A stretch of DNA of 64,000 nt from Peribacillus frigoritolerans (GTDB taxonomy: Bacteria > Bacillota > Bacilli > Bacillales > DSM-1321): assembly GCF_001636405.1 (NCBI RefSeq), contig NZ_KV440950.1, positions 3,142,778-3,206,777 on the forward strand, written 5' to 3'. This document shows positions 26,301 through 34,720 of this stretch, in pieces; positions within the stretch are counted from its first letter, which is position 1, and each line of letters opens with the position of its first letter. Both the position numbers and the translations under genes were made by a program. Below the pieces are notes generated by a model. The model was not told where the DNA came from, made no database searches, and saw only the letters and a program-made list of their open reading frames with translations.

Positions 26301-27632
26301 ATGAAATCTTTTTATAAAGGAACGCTCATCTTGATTGTCGCAGCGTTTTTTGGTGAATGTATCGAATTTTTAGTGAATATGCTCCTAGCCAGGGAATTAC
26401 ACGAAGAGGGCATGGGGCTTTATATGTCCATATTGCCGATTTTCTTTTTGATATATGTGATCGCCAGCCTTGAATTACATATTTCCATTTCAAAATTCGT
26501 TGCGGAAAATAAACAGGCCATGCATTATAATCTTATCATTCATGCACTTAAGATGGCTGCAGTCGTCGTATTGGTAATGTGTGTAGTCATGCCTTTCATA
26601 CTTTCCTTCTCATCCATAATGGACAAATACCATCCCTATATTAAATGGCTGCTCATCACACTGATCCCAATAGTTGCCTTTTCGTCGATTGCAAGAGGCT
26701 ATTTCATGGGTGTCCAGCAAATGGGGAAGATTGCCTTTTCCAACTTTTTAAAAGATATCATTCAATTCGGCTTGCTTTTCCTCATCTTTAACTTATTTCA
26801 TTTTAACCAGGAAAAGTCATTATTGATGGCCTTTTTTGTTTTGATTGGCAGTGAGTTCCTCGTTTTTCTTTACTTGATCAACCTTTTGATTCTTCAAATG
26901 CGGATCATGAGACGCGGTACGAACTCACGGACAACCGGTAAACATGCACGGCAAAAGTTATTGGCGGTTTCTCTGCCCACCATGGGGTTAAGGATCTTTC
27001 ATGCGATAACAAATGCCATCCAACCTTTTTTGATCCACACTGCCCTTCTCTCGGCAGGATTCGGTGCGGTAGTGGCTACGGAGCATTTTGGGATGCTTAC
27101 TGGAGTTGCAATGACGATCGGCTTCTTTCCAGCCTTTATTGCGCATTCCTTAATGATCATGCTCATTCCGAATGTTTCGAATGCTTACAAGAGGCAGGAT
27201 AAAGAAAAATTGAGGGTTTTATTGCAAAAATCGATGTCTTTCACCGTATTGTATGGAGTTCCGGCCGTGATTTTCATTTATTTCTTTGCGGAACCTTTGA
27301 CCTCCCTCTTTTTTTCTTCAACATCTGCCGCATACTATTTAAAATTATTATGTCCTTACTTCCTTTTTCATTTTTTTGTCATTCCCATGCAAGCCTATCT
27401 CATCGGCCTGGGTTTAGTGAAAGATGCTTTCATCCATACCGTATGGTCCCATATTGTTGCCTTTTTAATGATGTATATCCTAGGGTCACAGGCATCTCTT
27501 AATATGGGAGGAATCATTTTAGGAATGAACACTGGTGCAGTATTATTAACCTTCATGCACTACTTGACCATTTGCAAAAAAATCGGCATAAGCATCTTAC
27601 TGACGAAATCAAGATCGATATCGATAAAGTGA
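26301..27632 (+). CDS. Flippase of the SpoVB/YkvU (polysaccharide transporter) family
   Basis: 443 residues, about thirteen or fourteen hydrophobic helices. The first helix and loop (ILIVAAFFGECIEFLVNMLLAREL) and the later SLPTMGLRIFHAITNAI and SLMIMLIPNVSNAYK are typical of MOP-superfamily lipid-linked sugar flippases related to SpoVB. The closest known relative by length and motif is YkvU, a sporulation-associated SpoVB paralogue in B. subtilis. It would move a lipid-linked glycan precursor across the membrane; the cargo is unknown. TTAGGAGTG precedes the ATG. Confidence 0.85.
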   Translation: MKSFYKGTLILIVAAFFGECIEFLVNMLLARELHEEGMGLYMSILPIFFLIYVIASLELHISISKFVAENKQAMHYNLIIHALKMAAVVVLVMCVVMPFILSFSSIMDKYHPYIKWLLITLIPIVAFSSIARGYFMGVQQMGKIAFSNFLKDIIQFGLLFLIFNLFHFNQEKSLLMAFFVLIGSEFLVFLYLINLLILQMRIMRRGTNSRTTGKHARQKLLAVSLPTMGLRIFHAITNAIQPFLIHTALLSAGFGAVVATEHFGMLTGVAMTIGFFPAFIAHSLMIMLIPNVSNAYKRQDKEKLRVLLQKSMSFTVLYGVPAVIFIYFFAEPLTSLFFSSTSAAYYLKLLCPYFLFHFFVIPMQAYLIGLGLVKDAFIHTVWSHIVAFLMMYILGSQASLNMGGIILGMNTGAVLLTFMHYLTICKKIGISILLTKSRSISIK

Positions 27633-27812
27633 AGCCAAAAGCAAGTTCCGCACGGCAAAAACCTTGTTGTTATTGGTTTATAAAGATTTAGATTAAAAAT
27701 ATTGAGCCTTTCCCTGTACATATCCCCTTCGTTACTGTATATTTCAACATACTTGGGTAATAATCAAGTAAAATGGTTTAAACTAACCATACAATAGTAA
27801 TGGAGTGATTTC

Positions 27813-28004
27813 ATGAGTAAAGCTAAGGCTAAGAGCGGAACGGGTAAAGGTACGGGCACTGGAACGGGCAAGAAGGGCTGGAATCGTTGGAAAACAAGTG
27901 CCAACAAGAAAAAAAGCGCCAAACCATATGTTAGTAAAGGCGTCAAGCATTCCAGTGATTCAAAAACATCCGGTCACTCTACAGGTGACAAGATAGAAAA
28001 ATAA
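27813..28004 (+). CDS. Small basic Gly/Thr/Lys-rich protein, 63 residues
   Basis: A low-complexity basic protein: an N-terminal KAKSGTGKGTGTGTGKKGW tract, then NRWKTSANKKKSAKPYVSKG and a Ser/His-rich tail. There is no hydrophobic segment. GGAGTGA precedes the ATG at normal spacing. Such composition suits a nucleic-acid- or spore-associated small protein, but it is not recognised. Monocistronic by context, with convergent DUF948 genes downstream. Confidence 0.6.
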   Translation: MSKAKAKSGTGKGTGTGTGKKGWNRWKTSANKKKSAKPYVSKGVKHSSDSKTSGHSTGDKIEK

Positions 28005-28155
28005 TTGCTTGTCCTGCAAAACATACAACATTTATGTTTGTTCCATATTCTCATACAGGGTGTTAAGAGATCTGTATGAGAGAAATGGGTCTTATCGATA
28101 TAAACCACTGGCGATATCCATATGAGGCATAAGAGTACGGCCATTATACATACCA

Positions 28156-28190
28156 TCAAAAAAGACACTCCAAAACCGGGCAGTGTCTTT
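28156..28190 (-). terminator. Terminator of the DUF948 genes
   Basis: AAAGACACT and AGTGTCTTT arms with a 12-base loop; the minus-strand exit has six T residues. Confidence 0.75.
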
Positions 28191-28210
28191 CATTTTTATT
28201 TTTTTCTTTT

Positions 28211-28576
28211 TTATCTAATTTGGCTTTTGGGTTTGATAGCATTGATTTTTTTCGGGGAAAACTCTGTACGGAAGCCGTTAGTGGCTTTTTTAACAGAGTT
28301 TGTAACTGAATGTATCGCTTCACCAACATCCTGTGCAGAATCCAATAATGGTTCGACCGTTTTCATTTTAGTTTTTACATCGTCGGTGATTTCATTTGCA
28401 TTTTGCAATAGTTGTTTCGATTCGCCGGACAAATCGTGGATGGCATTTCGCACCTCAGCCAATGTTTGATTGGCTTCCCCTATCGTGACCATTCCCTTTT
28501 GAAGTGTACTTATTAAAAATACGACCAACCAAATGAAGGCTAAAGCGATTGCAGCCACACTATATTGAATAATCAA
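28211..28576 (-). CDS. DUF948 protein (YoxC/YtxG-like), copy 2
   Basis: 121 residues: one N-terminal transmembrane helix (about 5-25), then a coiled-coil-like region (GEANQTLAEVRNAIHDL, NANEITDDVKTKMKTVEPLL) and SAQDVGEAIHSVTNSVK. This is the DUF948 layout of small bitopic proteins that are often stress-induced in Bacillus. It is a clear paralogue of the gene just upstream; the pair arose by tandem duplication. Function in the envelope is unknown. Confidence 0.85.
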   Translation of the reverse strand: MIIQYSVAAIALAFIWLVVFLISTLQKGMVTIGEANQTLAEVRNAIHDLSGESKQLLQNANEITDDVKTKMKTVEPLLDSAQDVGEAIHSVTNSVKKATNGFRTEFSPKKINAIKPKSQIR

Positions 28577-28670
28577 GATAAAGCTCCCCCTCTGAATTAA
28601 ATAGTAGAAACGATTATTTTAATAGGTTAGTGAATCCCGGGGTGCCTGTTTTTAAAGATAAATGATGATT

Positions 28671-29060
28671 CTATTTGAGTCTTATTTGAACCCCCCCAGC
28701 TTTAGTCCGAGTTGAAGGAGCTGACGGTGTGGATAAATCTTTGGGTCGGCCTTCCAAACTGGCTTCTTTCATGGAATTGGTTACATTATGAATCATTTCC
28801 CCAACATCTTGAGCGGATTCCAGCAATGGATCTACATTTTCCATCTTCCCTTTTACATCCGCTGTGATTTGATTGGCAGAGTGGATCAGTTGTTTGGACT
28901 CTTGCGTCAATCCATGTACAGCATTTCTTACCTCTTCCAGTGTCTTATTTGTTTCTTCCAGCGTTCCCATTCCTTTACGCAGCGTCTGGTTGACATTATA
29001 TATCAAATACACGACGGCTCCGGAGACACTGGCAATACTTAATTTAATGAACATTTTCAT
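28671..29060 (-). CDS. DUF948 protein (YoxC/YtxG-like), copy 1
   Basis: 129 residues with one N-terminal membrane helix (about 4-23), the coiled segment TNKTLEEVRNAVHGLTQES, then ANQITADVKGKMENVDPLL and AQDVGEMIHNVTNSMK. The tail is longer and basic. AAGGAGTG precedes the ATG. The gap to copy 2 is 94 bases, so co-transcription is likely, with the shared terminator at 28156. Confidence 0.85.
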   Translation of the reverse strand: MKMFIKLSIASVSGAVVYLIYNVNQTLRKGMGTLEETNKTLEEVRNAVHGLTQESKQLIHSANQITADVKGKMENVDPLLESAQDVGEMIHNVTNSMKEASLEGRPKDLSTPSAPSTRTKAGGVQIRLK

Positions 29061-29250
29061 ATATCCACTCCTTTCATTTAAATTTATGCATTGTCCCTTT
29101 CATTCATTCCCTATAGTCCATTACTTGTCCGATCAGTTTTAAAGAAGCATTTACCTTTCTCCAAAAGAAGTTTAAAGGATAGTTTAATTGATAATAGTAA
29201 GGGCGTGTAATCATTGTTACGACGCATGCTTAAAAGACTAACATGTAAAC

Positions 29251-29445
29251 ATGATGCTGGAATGCATTCGCTTGGATCGGGAATGTGCGGATATTTGCTC
29301 TTTTTTTGCACAGGCGATAGGGAGAGGAACCCCGTTTATTTCAGAGTTGGCTAAAGTTTGTGTCAAGATTTGTGAAAGCTGCGGAAATGAATGCAAAAAA
29401 CACGATCATAAACAGTGTCAAAAATGTGCTGAGGCTTGTTTGTGA
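29251..29445 (+). pseudogene. Fragment of a four-helix-bundle copper-binding protein (Csp/DUF326)
   Basis: The 64 codons read LECIRLDRECADIC, CVKICESCGNECKKHD and QKCAEACL, the central Cys-rich part of cytosolic copper-storage proteins, which normally have about 110 residues. An in-frame stop lies four codons upstream of the first methionine, so the first helix is missing, and the last helix is cut by a stop. No ribosome site is seen. A four-helix bundle could not form, so it is called a remnant. Confidence 0.7.
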
Positions 29446-29660
29446 TGCGATGTAAGGATAGCATTAGCTATTCCTTTTATTATCCTTCCCCCTTACCAAC
29501 TGACTACTTTTTGAACCTATTAAAGGATGATGATATTTCTTATATATTCTAACGAGGTATTTGTTGAAATTTATTTACCAAGAAATTTTCAAAAATACGA
29601 AAAACATCTATTGAAAATCGCCCTTTTTAGGCACACTAGTATTAAAAACAGGAGGATATT

Positions 29661-29972
29661 ATGACACCTCGGAATGTTCCTGCTAAAGATGATTTAGAAG
29701 TGAAAGATACCCCCGCTTCACCTGATAAGGAAAGTGAAGCAGCTAAACTCAATCGATTATTAGGTGCAGTCATGCGATATTTATCAGATGATGAGCAAGA
29801 AGAAATAGATATAGAGTATCTTCTCGAAAACACCGAAGGGCTGCGGGATTGGTGGAGCGAATATAGGGAGCTTGACCGAAAACGGGTAGAAGAGGAAATT
29901 AAAAATTCCCTGACGGATCTATCCCTCGAAGAACTAGAAAACATACGAGAACAAATCCGTACAAAGGCATAA
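29661..29972 (+). CDS. Hypothetical acidic helical protein, 103 residues
   Basis: An N-terminal disordered stretch rich in Asp, Pro and Ser (about 1-25) is followed by helices: AAKLNRLLGAVMRYL, EEIDIEYLLENTEGLRDWW and LSLEELENIREQIRTKA. No catalytic or membrane motif is visible. AGGAGG lies directly upstream of the ATG, and a small terminator follows, so this is a real monocistronic gene. Function unknown. Confidence 0.7.
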   Translation: MTPRNVPAKDDLEVKDTPASPDKESEAAKLNRLLGAVMRYLSDDEQEEIDIEYLLENTEGLRDWWSEYRELDRKRVEEEIKNSLTDLSLEELENIREQIRTKA

Positions 29973-29973
29973 A

Positions 29974-29994
29974 AAAATCCCTGCATAGGGATTT
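29974..29994 (+). terminator. Short terminator-like hairpin
   Basis: AAATCCCT and AGGGATTT around GCAT, immediately after the stop codon. Confidence 0.65.
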
Positions 29995-30079
29995 CAGTTT
30001 GTAGAATGGGGTTCTACCTAAAATATATAATAAGACTAGATTATCCTTTATCATGTTTTATATTATAATCCTTATTGGA

Positions 30080-30240
30080 TTGAACAAATTTGCGACACTC
30101 CTGTAGAATTACTGGCTAGCCGGGACACCGCAGCCGCTTTGATGCGGCTTGGCAGACAGTGGCGGAAAGGGAATGGATTTCTGATATCAACTGAAACGGT
30201 TTTTAAATAAAAAACGGCAGTCAAACTCGCTTTTCTTTAG
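30080..30240 (+). repeat. Intergenic repeat family B, copy 1
   Basis: About 110 bases share the blocks TTTGCGACACTCCTG, AGCCGGGACACC, TTTGATGCGGCTTGGCAGAC and GGATTTCTGA with the reverse complement of 44040-44150. A degraded tail (ACTCGCTTTTCTTTAGAG) follows. It lies in a gene-free gap (29995-30362). Confidence 0.75.
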
Positions 30241-30362
30241 AGCTTGTCGTCTGAAATCCCTGCATTGTGATTTAACCAGATCATGCATGATTTTTTTCAT
30301 ACCCAAAGACATTTTTTGAGTTTAACAATCATTCCGTTCATGGGCACCATACATCCTCGTAA

Positions 30363-31034
30363 TCAAACGCCACTCAAGGAACTTAGTTCTAGTTGATCGA
30401 TCATGGAATCAACCAATGCATGCAATGGATTTAAAACTATCTGTCCTGTCTGAAGTTCATATCTCCTTGCCGCTTCGACCATTGATAGTTGAGCTACAGA
30501 CAGCCGTCTATTTTCGTTTTTAAACTGGGATAAATAATTCATGATTTCCTGATTATATCTTTCTCCCAATCCCTGCATAATCAATTCAAAGGCATCGTCG
30601 ATAATGATGACTTCAAAATCCACAGTCCCATATTTTTCAGCATGTGCAGTTAAACGTTTGACTGTTCCTTCAACAGTGGCAGGGTTCGTGAATAATATCA
30701 TTTGCGGCTGCTGGAATTGGCAAATTTGCTCAAAATATGGTTCATCGATTTTAATGATGGGCATGGGTAAAGATAGTTGTTCTTCGTTTAATAAAGCAAT
30801 ATAGTTTGTACAAGTTATCAGGATGGCATCCACTTTACATTCAGCAATCCATTCGACCTGTTGTTTAACCTTTTTTTGAGCATCCGAATAATTAAAATTT
30901 TCATCCGTTGACACCCGTTGCATCAATCCCGGATCTACAAAATGAAGCCATTCAATATCGAATTTCGAGAATGCGTTTTCTATGTATTCTATATTTGTAT
31001 AGTGTGCATGCAAACAGCCTATCTTTTTTTTCAT
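30363..31034 (-). CDS. Aspartate/glutamate racemase-like protein
   Basis: About 223 residues from the ATG at 31034, which has GGGAGA upstream. It begins KKIGCLHAHYTNIEYIE, carries the first putative catalytic cysteine in AILITCTNYIALL and the loop MILFTNPATVEGTVKRL, as in Asp/Glu/hydantoin racemase relatives. The second cysteine expected in the C-terminal half is not visible (AQLSMVEAARRYE), so racemase activity is doubtful. It may be a divergent member or a lyase-like relative. Single gene. Confidence 0.6.
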   Translation of the reverse strand: MKKKIGCLHAHYTNIEYIENAFSKFDIEWLHFVDPGLMQRVSTDENFNYSDAQKKVKQQVEWIAECKVDAILITCTNYIALLNEEQLSLPMPIIKIDEPYFEQICQFQQPQMILFTNPATVEGTVKRLTAHAEKYGTVDFEVIIIDDAFELIMQGLGERYNQEIMNYLSQFKNENRRLSVAQLSMVEAARRYELQTGQIVLNPLHALVDSMIDQLELSSLSGV

Positions 31035-31129
31035 AAATCTCCCGCTTTCGTAAGTTAGTATTCTGATTATTCTAACACAAAAACGCGACACATTGACCAA
31101 TGGCAGCAAAAACGATGAATAACCATGTC

Positions 31130-31184
31130 CCTCCTGTTATATCGGGGTAAAAGACTGCTTCTTTGAGCCAGATATAACAGGAGG
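31130..31184. repeat. 14-base perfect inverted repeat
   Basis: CCTCCTGTTATATC (31130-31143) and GATATAACAGGAGG (31171-31184) enclose 27 bases. It includes an AGGAGG sequence in the right arm. No gene uses it clearly; the nearest ATG (31186) is too close. Confidence 0.6.
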
Positions 31185-31339
31185 TATGAATTGGGCCCTT
31201 GAGCATATATTTATCAAGGCGATAACAAGGGGAATCATCAGGAAAATGGAACATCAGTAACCAAATTGCTGCTCATTTAAAGTAAAGTAACCATTAAGAG
31301 AAACAAACCGAAGTCAGTTAAAAAACATTATATTGGAGA

Positions 31340-31558
31340 GTGTTCACCATTCTTTATTTAATTGCGATTCTATTCCCTCCATTAGCGGTTTTATTGGCCG
31401 GTAAACCCATTCAATCTGTGCTTAATTTGGTCCTCACACTATTTTTTTATGTCCCTGGATTAATTCATGCAATCCTAGTGGTGCATGACAAGAAAGCGGA
31501 TAAACGAATGAAGCGGCAAGCAGCGTTTATTGCTAAACTGAAACGAACGACTAAGTGA
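31340..31558 (+). CDS. Pmp3/YqaE-family small membrane protein
   Basis: About 70 residues with two transmembrane helices and the family signature LFPPLAVLLAGKP, then the second helix FFYVPGLIHAILVV and a basic tail (DKKADKRMKRQ). Pmp3 proteins are plasma-membrane proteolipids linked to salt and membrane-potential stress. The start is unusual: the GTG at 31340 directly abuts GGAGA (31335-31339), too close to work well, while the codon where relatives have ATG is ATT (31349), eight bases behind GGAGAG. Translation from ATT is possible but unproven. Confidence 0.85.
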   Translation: MFTILYLIAILFPPLAVLLAGKPIQSVLNLVLTLFFYVPGLIHAILVVHDKKADKRMKRQAAFIAKLKRTTK

Positions 31559-31572
31559 TTTATGCAAACACC

Positions 31573-31603
31573 AATAACCCGAATGCAATGTATTCGGGTT
31601 ATT
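31573..31603. terminator. Terminator between pmp3-like gene and helicase gene
   Basis: AATAACCCGAAT and ATTCGGGTTATT arms around a seven-base loop, shared by convergent genes. Confidence 0.75.
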
Positions 31604-31618
31604 ATCAAAAGAATTCGT

Positions 31619-34189
31619 TTAATTGAATCTGTGCGTCTTTCTAATCCCTCTATGATAACAAGCGTCACATATTTGAAAACGTGAGTCATCAGGCAGCCTT
31701 TTTCCACAGCGCTTGCATTTTTTTTGATAATTCAACATTTCATCTTTTAACTGATCATGAACACCATCACTGATTTCTTCACGGATACGCTCCCAATAAA
31801 CAGCTTCCGTACGCTTACCCATCCGATATAAAAATAATAAATGAAGACCTATCGCTTTATAAGATAGCTCCAATTCCTCAAGATTCCTTGTCTTTATGAT
31901 CGGTTCAGGAAGGTCGCTGTTCTCGGCAATAGCTTCGACCGTTTCCAGCCACTGTCTGATCAGACTTGGTTCTTTTGCCGAAAAAGGAATATGCAGAAAA
32001 CCATATAAATCCATTAAAGAAAAACGAGCTTCGATTTCTGTATCCCGTATCAGTTCGTAAAGCTCCCTTTCTTCCGATAGCGAAGCCTTTTTCGTGCCTT
32101 TAGGAGGCTCAAACCTCTCCCACATTTCGAAAAATGTCCCCAGGTTCCGGTAATATTTTTGAAAACGTTCAAATACAGCAGAGGTTGGGGCGATTGTGAA
32201 GGTTTGAACTGGCTCATCTACCTGTTCCAGCAACTTATTCATGATTTTGATTTCTGCTGTAAATGCTACCTTCCCCGTGTCATAAATCCCTTTTCTACCC
32301 GCTCGGCCTGCGATTTGCTTGATTTCTTGAGAAGTCAATCTTCTTCTTCGTGTCCCGTCGAATTTTTCATTTTCAAGAAAGACGATGCGGCGTATTGGCA
32401 AGTTCAATCCCATTCCAATCGCATCGGTGGCAACGACAACTGATGTTTCACCGCGATTGAATAATTCTATTTGCCGTTTTCTATTTTCAGGAGGCATACT
32501 GCCGTATATCATGCTGACATTATGTCCACTCTCTTTAAGCCGGGATGCTGTTTCCAGTACCTGCCTTCTAGAAAAACAAATGAGGGCATCCCCTTTTTTG
32601 GTATACTTCAGTCCAAACTCCCTTTGTTCCACCTCAAGCGGTATTTCCCGTCTGTATTCGTGAAGTTCTAAATCGGCTTCATTCAGAAGGTTCAGAAGCA
32701 TCTTTTTGATATTATTGCTCCCGATTATGTGTACTTCATTCGCATTAGCTTGCGTAATTGCCCTAAACCAAGAAAAGCCTCGATCTTTATCGGCAATCAT
32801 TTGGGCTTCATCTATGACGATTACTTCATGGTAGTCTTTTTCATGAAACATTTCAACGGTACTGGAGACATGTTTCGCACCCTCAATAGCCTTTTCTTCT
32901 TCACCGGTTTTTAATGAGCAAGGTACACCATCCGCATTTAATTTATCAAACACTTCCAGTGCAAGCAGTCTAAGTGGAGCCAGGTACATACCGCTTTCCG
33001 CTTGTTTCATTTTTTCCAGGGCCTTATGCGTCTTCCCTGTATTGGTCTCACCTATATGCAAAACATATCTAACTTTTTTTCCCAATGATGGAGTATAGGC
33101 CTTACCGATGATGTCATCGATCATCCTTTGCTCTTCTGCCCGCTTCCTGGCTTCTTCTGCCAATACTTCAGCTTTTCTTCTTTCTCTGTTCTCCACGTCT
33201 TTTTCAAATATTTCTTCGTGCAATATTTCATTAAAAGGAATTCCTTCAAGCTTCAGTAAATCAGAAAGGTATTCTTCCTGAAGCTCATCAAAACAGGACT
33301 GAGACAAATCGGCCAATTCATCGCTTAGTATACCTTGAAGGGCTTCAATCGTCAGCCTTTCCCCATATAACTCCAAAAAATCATGATGCAGGTCGGCAGA
33401 TAGATGGTTCAAGTATTTGTCAGGGGCTAATTTCATTATGAAATCCGAAACTAACCTTTCATACCTGTAGTAGTAATTTTCATATTCATAACGGTTCCGG
33501 CCCCAACCGATTAACGAATGGATATCGCCTGTCAGCTCTTCGAAAAAGTCAGTGACCATCAGGTATTCGGCAGCTTGAAAACCACCCTCTTCAACTAATT
33601 GTTCTTCAAGCAAATACGGATCGACATATTGGAATTTAGGCTTATTCTTCAGATCTTTTGCCATAATACCGGCAATATAATACCTGACATGTAAATATAA
33701 AAGAAGTGAATTATTTTCGAAAAATGAATTGGCTTCTTCTTGCAGCCTTGCGCGTATTTTCCAACGCTGTTTGGCAAGCCGCTGTTCTTCTTGTCGCCTA
33801 AAGAATTTCTCCCTTGCATTTTTATATCTCTTCTCCCAAACTTCTTGATTGTCGGCAAAGGTTTTTTTAATCCACGTTAAGCCATCAAATGGGCGATACT
33901 TCTTTAATTCGTTCCGGAACATGCTATTGATCAGCTTATGGTCTGAACCTTCCGTTACAAATCCCCTTTCGCTTAAAAAAGCTTTTTTTTCCTTTCTGGG
34001 CACATCATTTGATGCTTTATTTATCCAAACATTAATCCAAATTTGCTCAATAAAAGTCGTCCTGTCTGATATATATGCTGAATAAGAAGGCATTGTCTCT
34101 TGATTCTCTAAATAAAAATCAATATCCTGGATGATTTTTTCTTTTGTATTCTCTATAGCAATAGGATATATACTTTCTAATTTTCCCAT
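31619..34189 (-). CDS. Suv3-like ATP-dependent RNA helicase with C-terminal zinc ribbon
   Basis: 856 residues. A helical N-terminal part of about 365 residues, with charged coiled segments, precedes two RecA domains: Walker A GETNTGKTHKA (about 380-389), APLRLLALEVF, DEAQ (460-463), IYGSMPPENR, VVVATDAIGMGLNL and QIAGRAGRKG. The motifs and the following region (about 640-800) match the Suv3 family, known mainly from mitochondria where it partners an exoribonuclease. A Cys4 zinc ribbon closes the protein (Cys825, 828, 841, 844). It likely unwinds structured RNA in turnover; this is inferred. It is monocistronic and divergent from a GGDEF gene. Confidence 0.88.
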   Translation of the reverse strand: MGKLESIYPIAIENTKEKIIQDIDFYLENQETMPSYSAYISDRTTFIEQIWINVWINKASNDVPRKEKKAFLSERGFVTEGSDHKLINSMFRNELKKYRPFDGLTWIKKTFADNQEVWEKRYKNAREKFFRRQEEQRLAKQRWKIRARLQEEANSFFENNSLLLYLHVRYYIAGIMAKDLKNKPKFQYVDPYLLEEQLVEEGGFQAAEYLMVTDFFEELTGDIHSLIGWGRNRYEYENYYYRYERLVSDFIMKLAPDKYLNHLSADLHHDFLELYGERLTIEALQGILSDELADLSQSCFDELQEEYLSDLLKLEGIPFNEILHEEIFEKDVENRERRKAEVLAEEARKRAEEQRMIDDIIGKAYTPSLGKKVRYVLHIGETNTGKTHKALEKMKQAESGMYLAPLRLLALEVFDKLNADGVPCSLKTGEEEKAIEGAKHVSSTVEMFHEKDYHEVIVIDEAQMIADKDRGFSWFRAITQANANEVHIIGSNNIKKMLLNLLNEADLELHEYRREIPLEVEQREFGLKYTKKGDALICFSRRQVLETASRLKESGHNVSMIYGSMPPENRKRQIELFNRGETSVVVATDAIGMGLNLPIRRIVFLENEKFDGTRRRRLTSQEIKQIAGRAGRKGIYDTGKVAFTAEIKIMNKLLEQVDEPVQTFTIAPTSAVFERFQKYYRNLGTFFEMWERFEPPKGTKKASLSEERELYELIRDTEIEARFSLMDLYGFLHIPFSAKEPSLIRQWLETVEAIAENSDLPEPIIKTRNLEELELSYKAIGLHLLFLYRMGKRTEAVYWERIREEISDGVHDQLKDEMLNYQKKCKRCGKRLPDDSRFQICDACYHRGIRKTHRFN

Positions 34190-34720
34190 AGTGATCCCCT
34201 TTTGAATTATCCAATATGTACTTTATTACTTCCTTTTATCCTCCCCAAATTTTTGTTTAAAATGAGCTTGGTACATTCGTTTTATCATTTAAATTCATGA
34301 GCTCCGTTATCATGAGAGGATGCAAAAATGCCAGGTTGCTTTGCTTTCCAAGGTGAATATCAAAAATATGCCAAATATGCACATTAAAGTTACTCTCACC
34401 ATTTCATTTACAGTATAATGCTATAAATACTGAATAGAATTTATGGATTTTGAAGAGATACCCAGCCTTGGCCAGAATCGTTTTATAATCAGGAGAATTT
34501 AATGATAATAAAAAAAACCGAAAATTAAGTAAAGGTCCATTTTTCAACTTTCCCGAATACATGATTCATCCATAATACAATTCCAACCCCTTAATTGAGT
34601 TTAGAGGAAATCCGGGCAACTGTCACGATATTCAGATTACGCTTTTGTGTCTTTGCTTTGTGTATAAGGAATATCATCAGAAAACCTAAAAAGAATATAG
34701 ATAAAAAAAGGAGCCTGGGA
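34190..34720. other. Divergent promoter region, no gene seen
   Basis: 530 AT-rich bases separate the helicase and GGDEF genes. Frames entering from the right (34595 onward) lack a start signal and belong to the leader. No repeat or riboswitch was recognised. Confidence 0.5.

Noticed and set aside
27830..27900. Tandem GGTACGGGCACTGG-like repeats considered as a CRISPR or minisatellite
   Set aside because: They are codons of a Gly-Thr-Lys tract in a small protein, too short and irregular for a repeat array.
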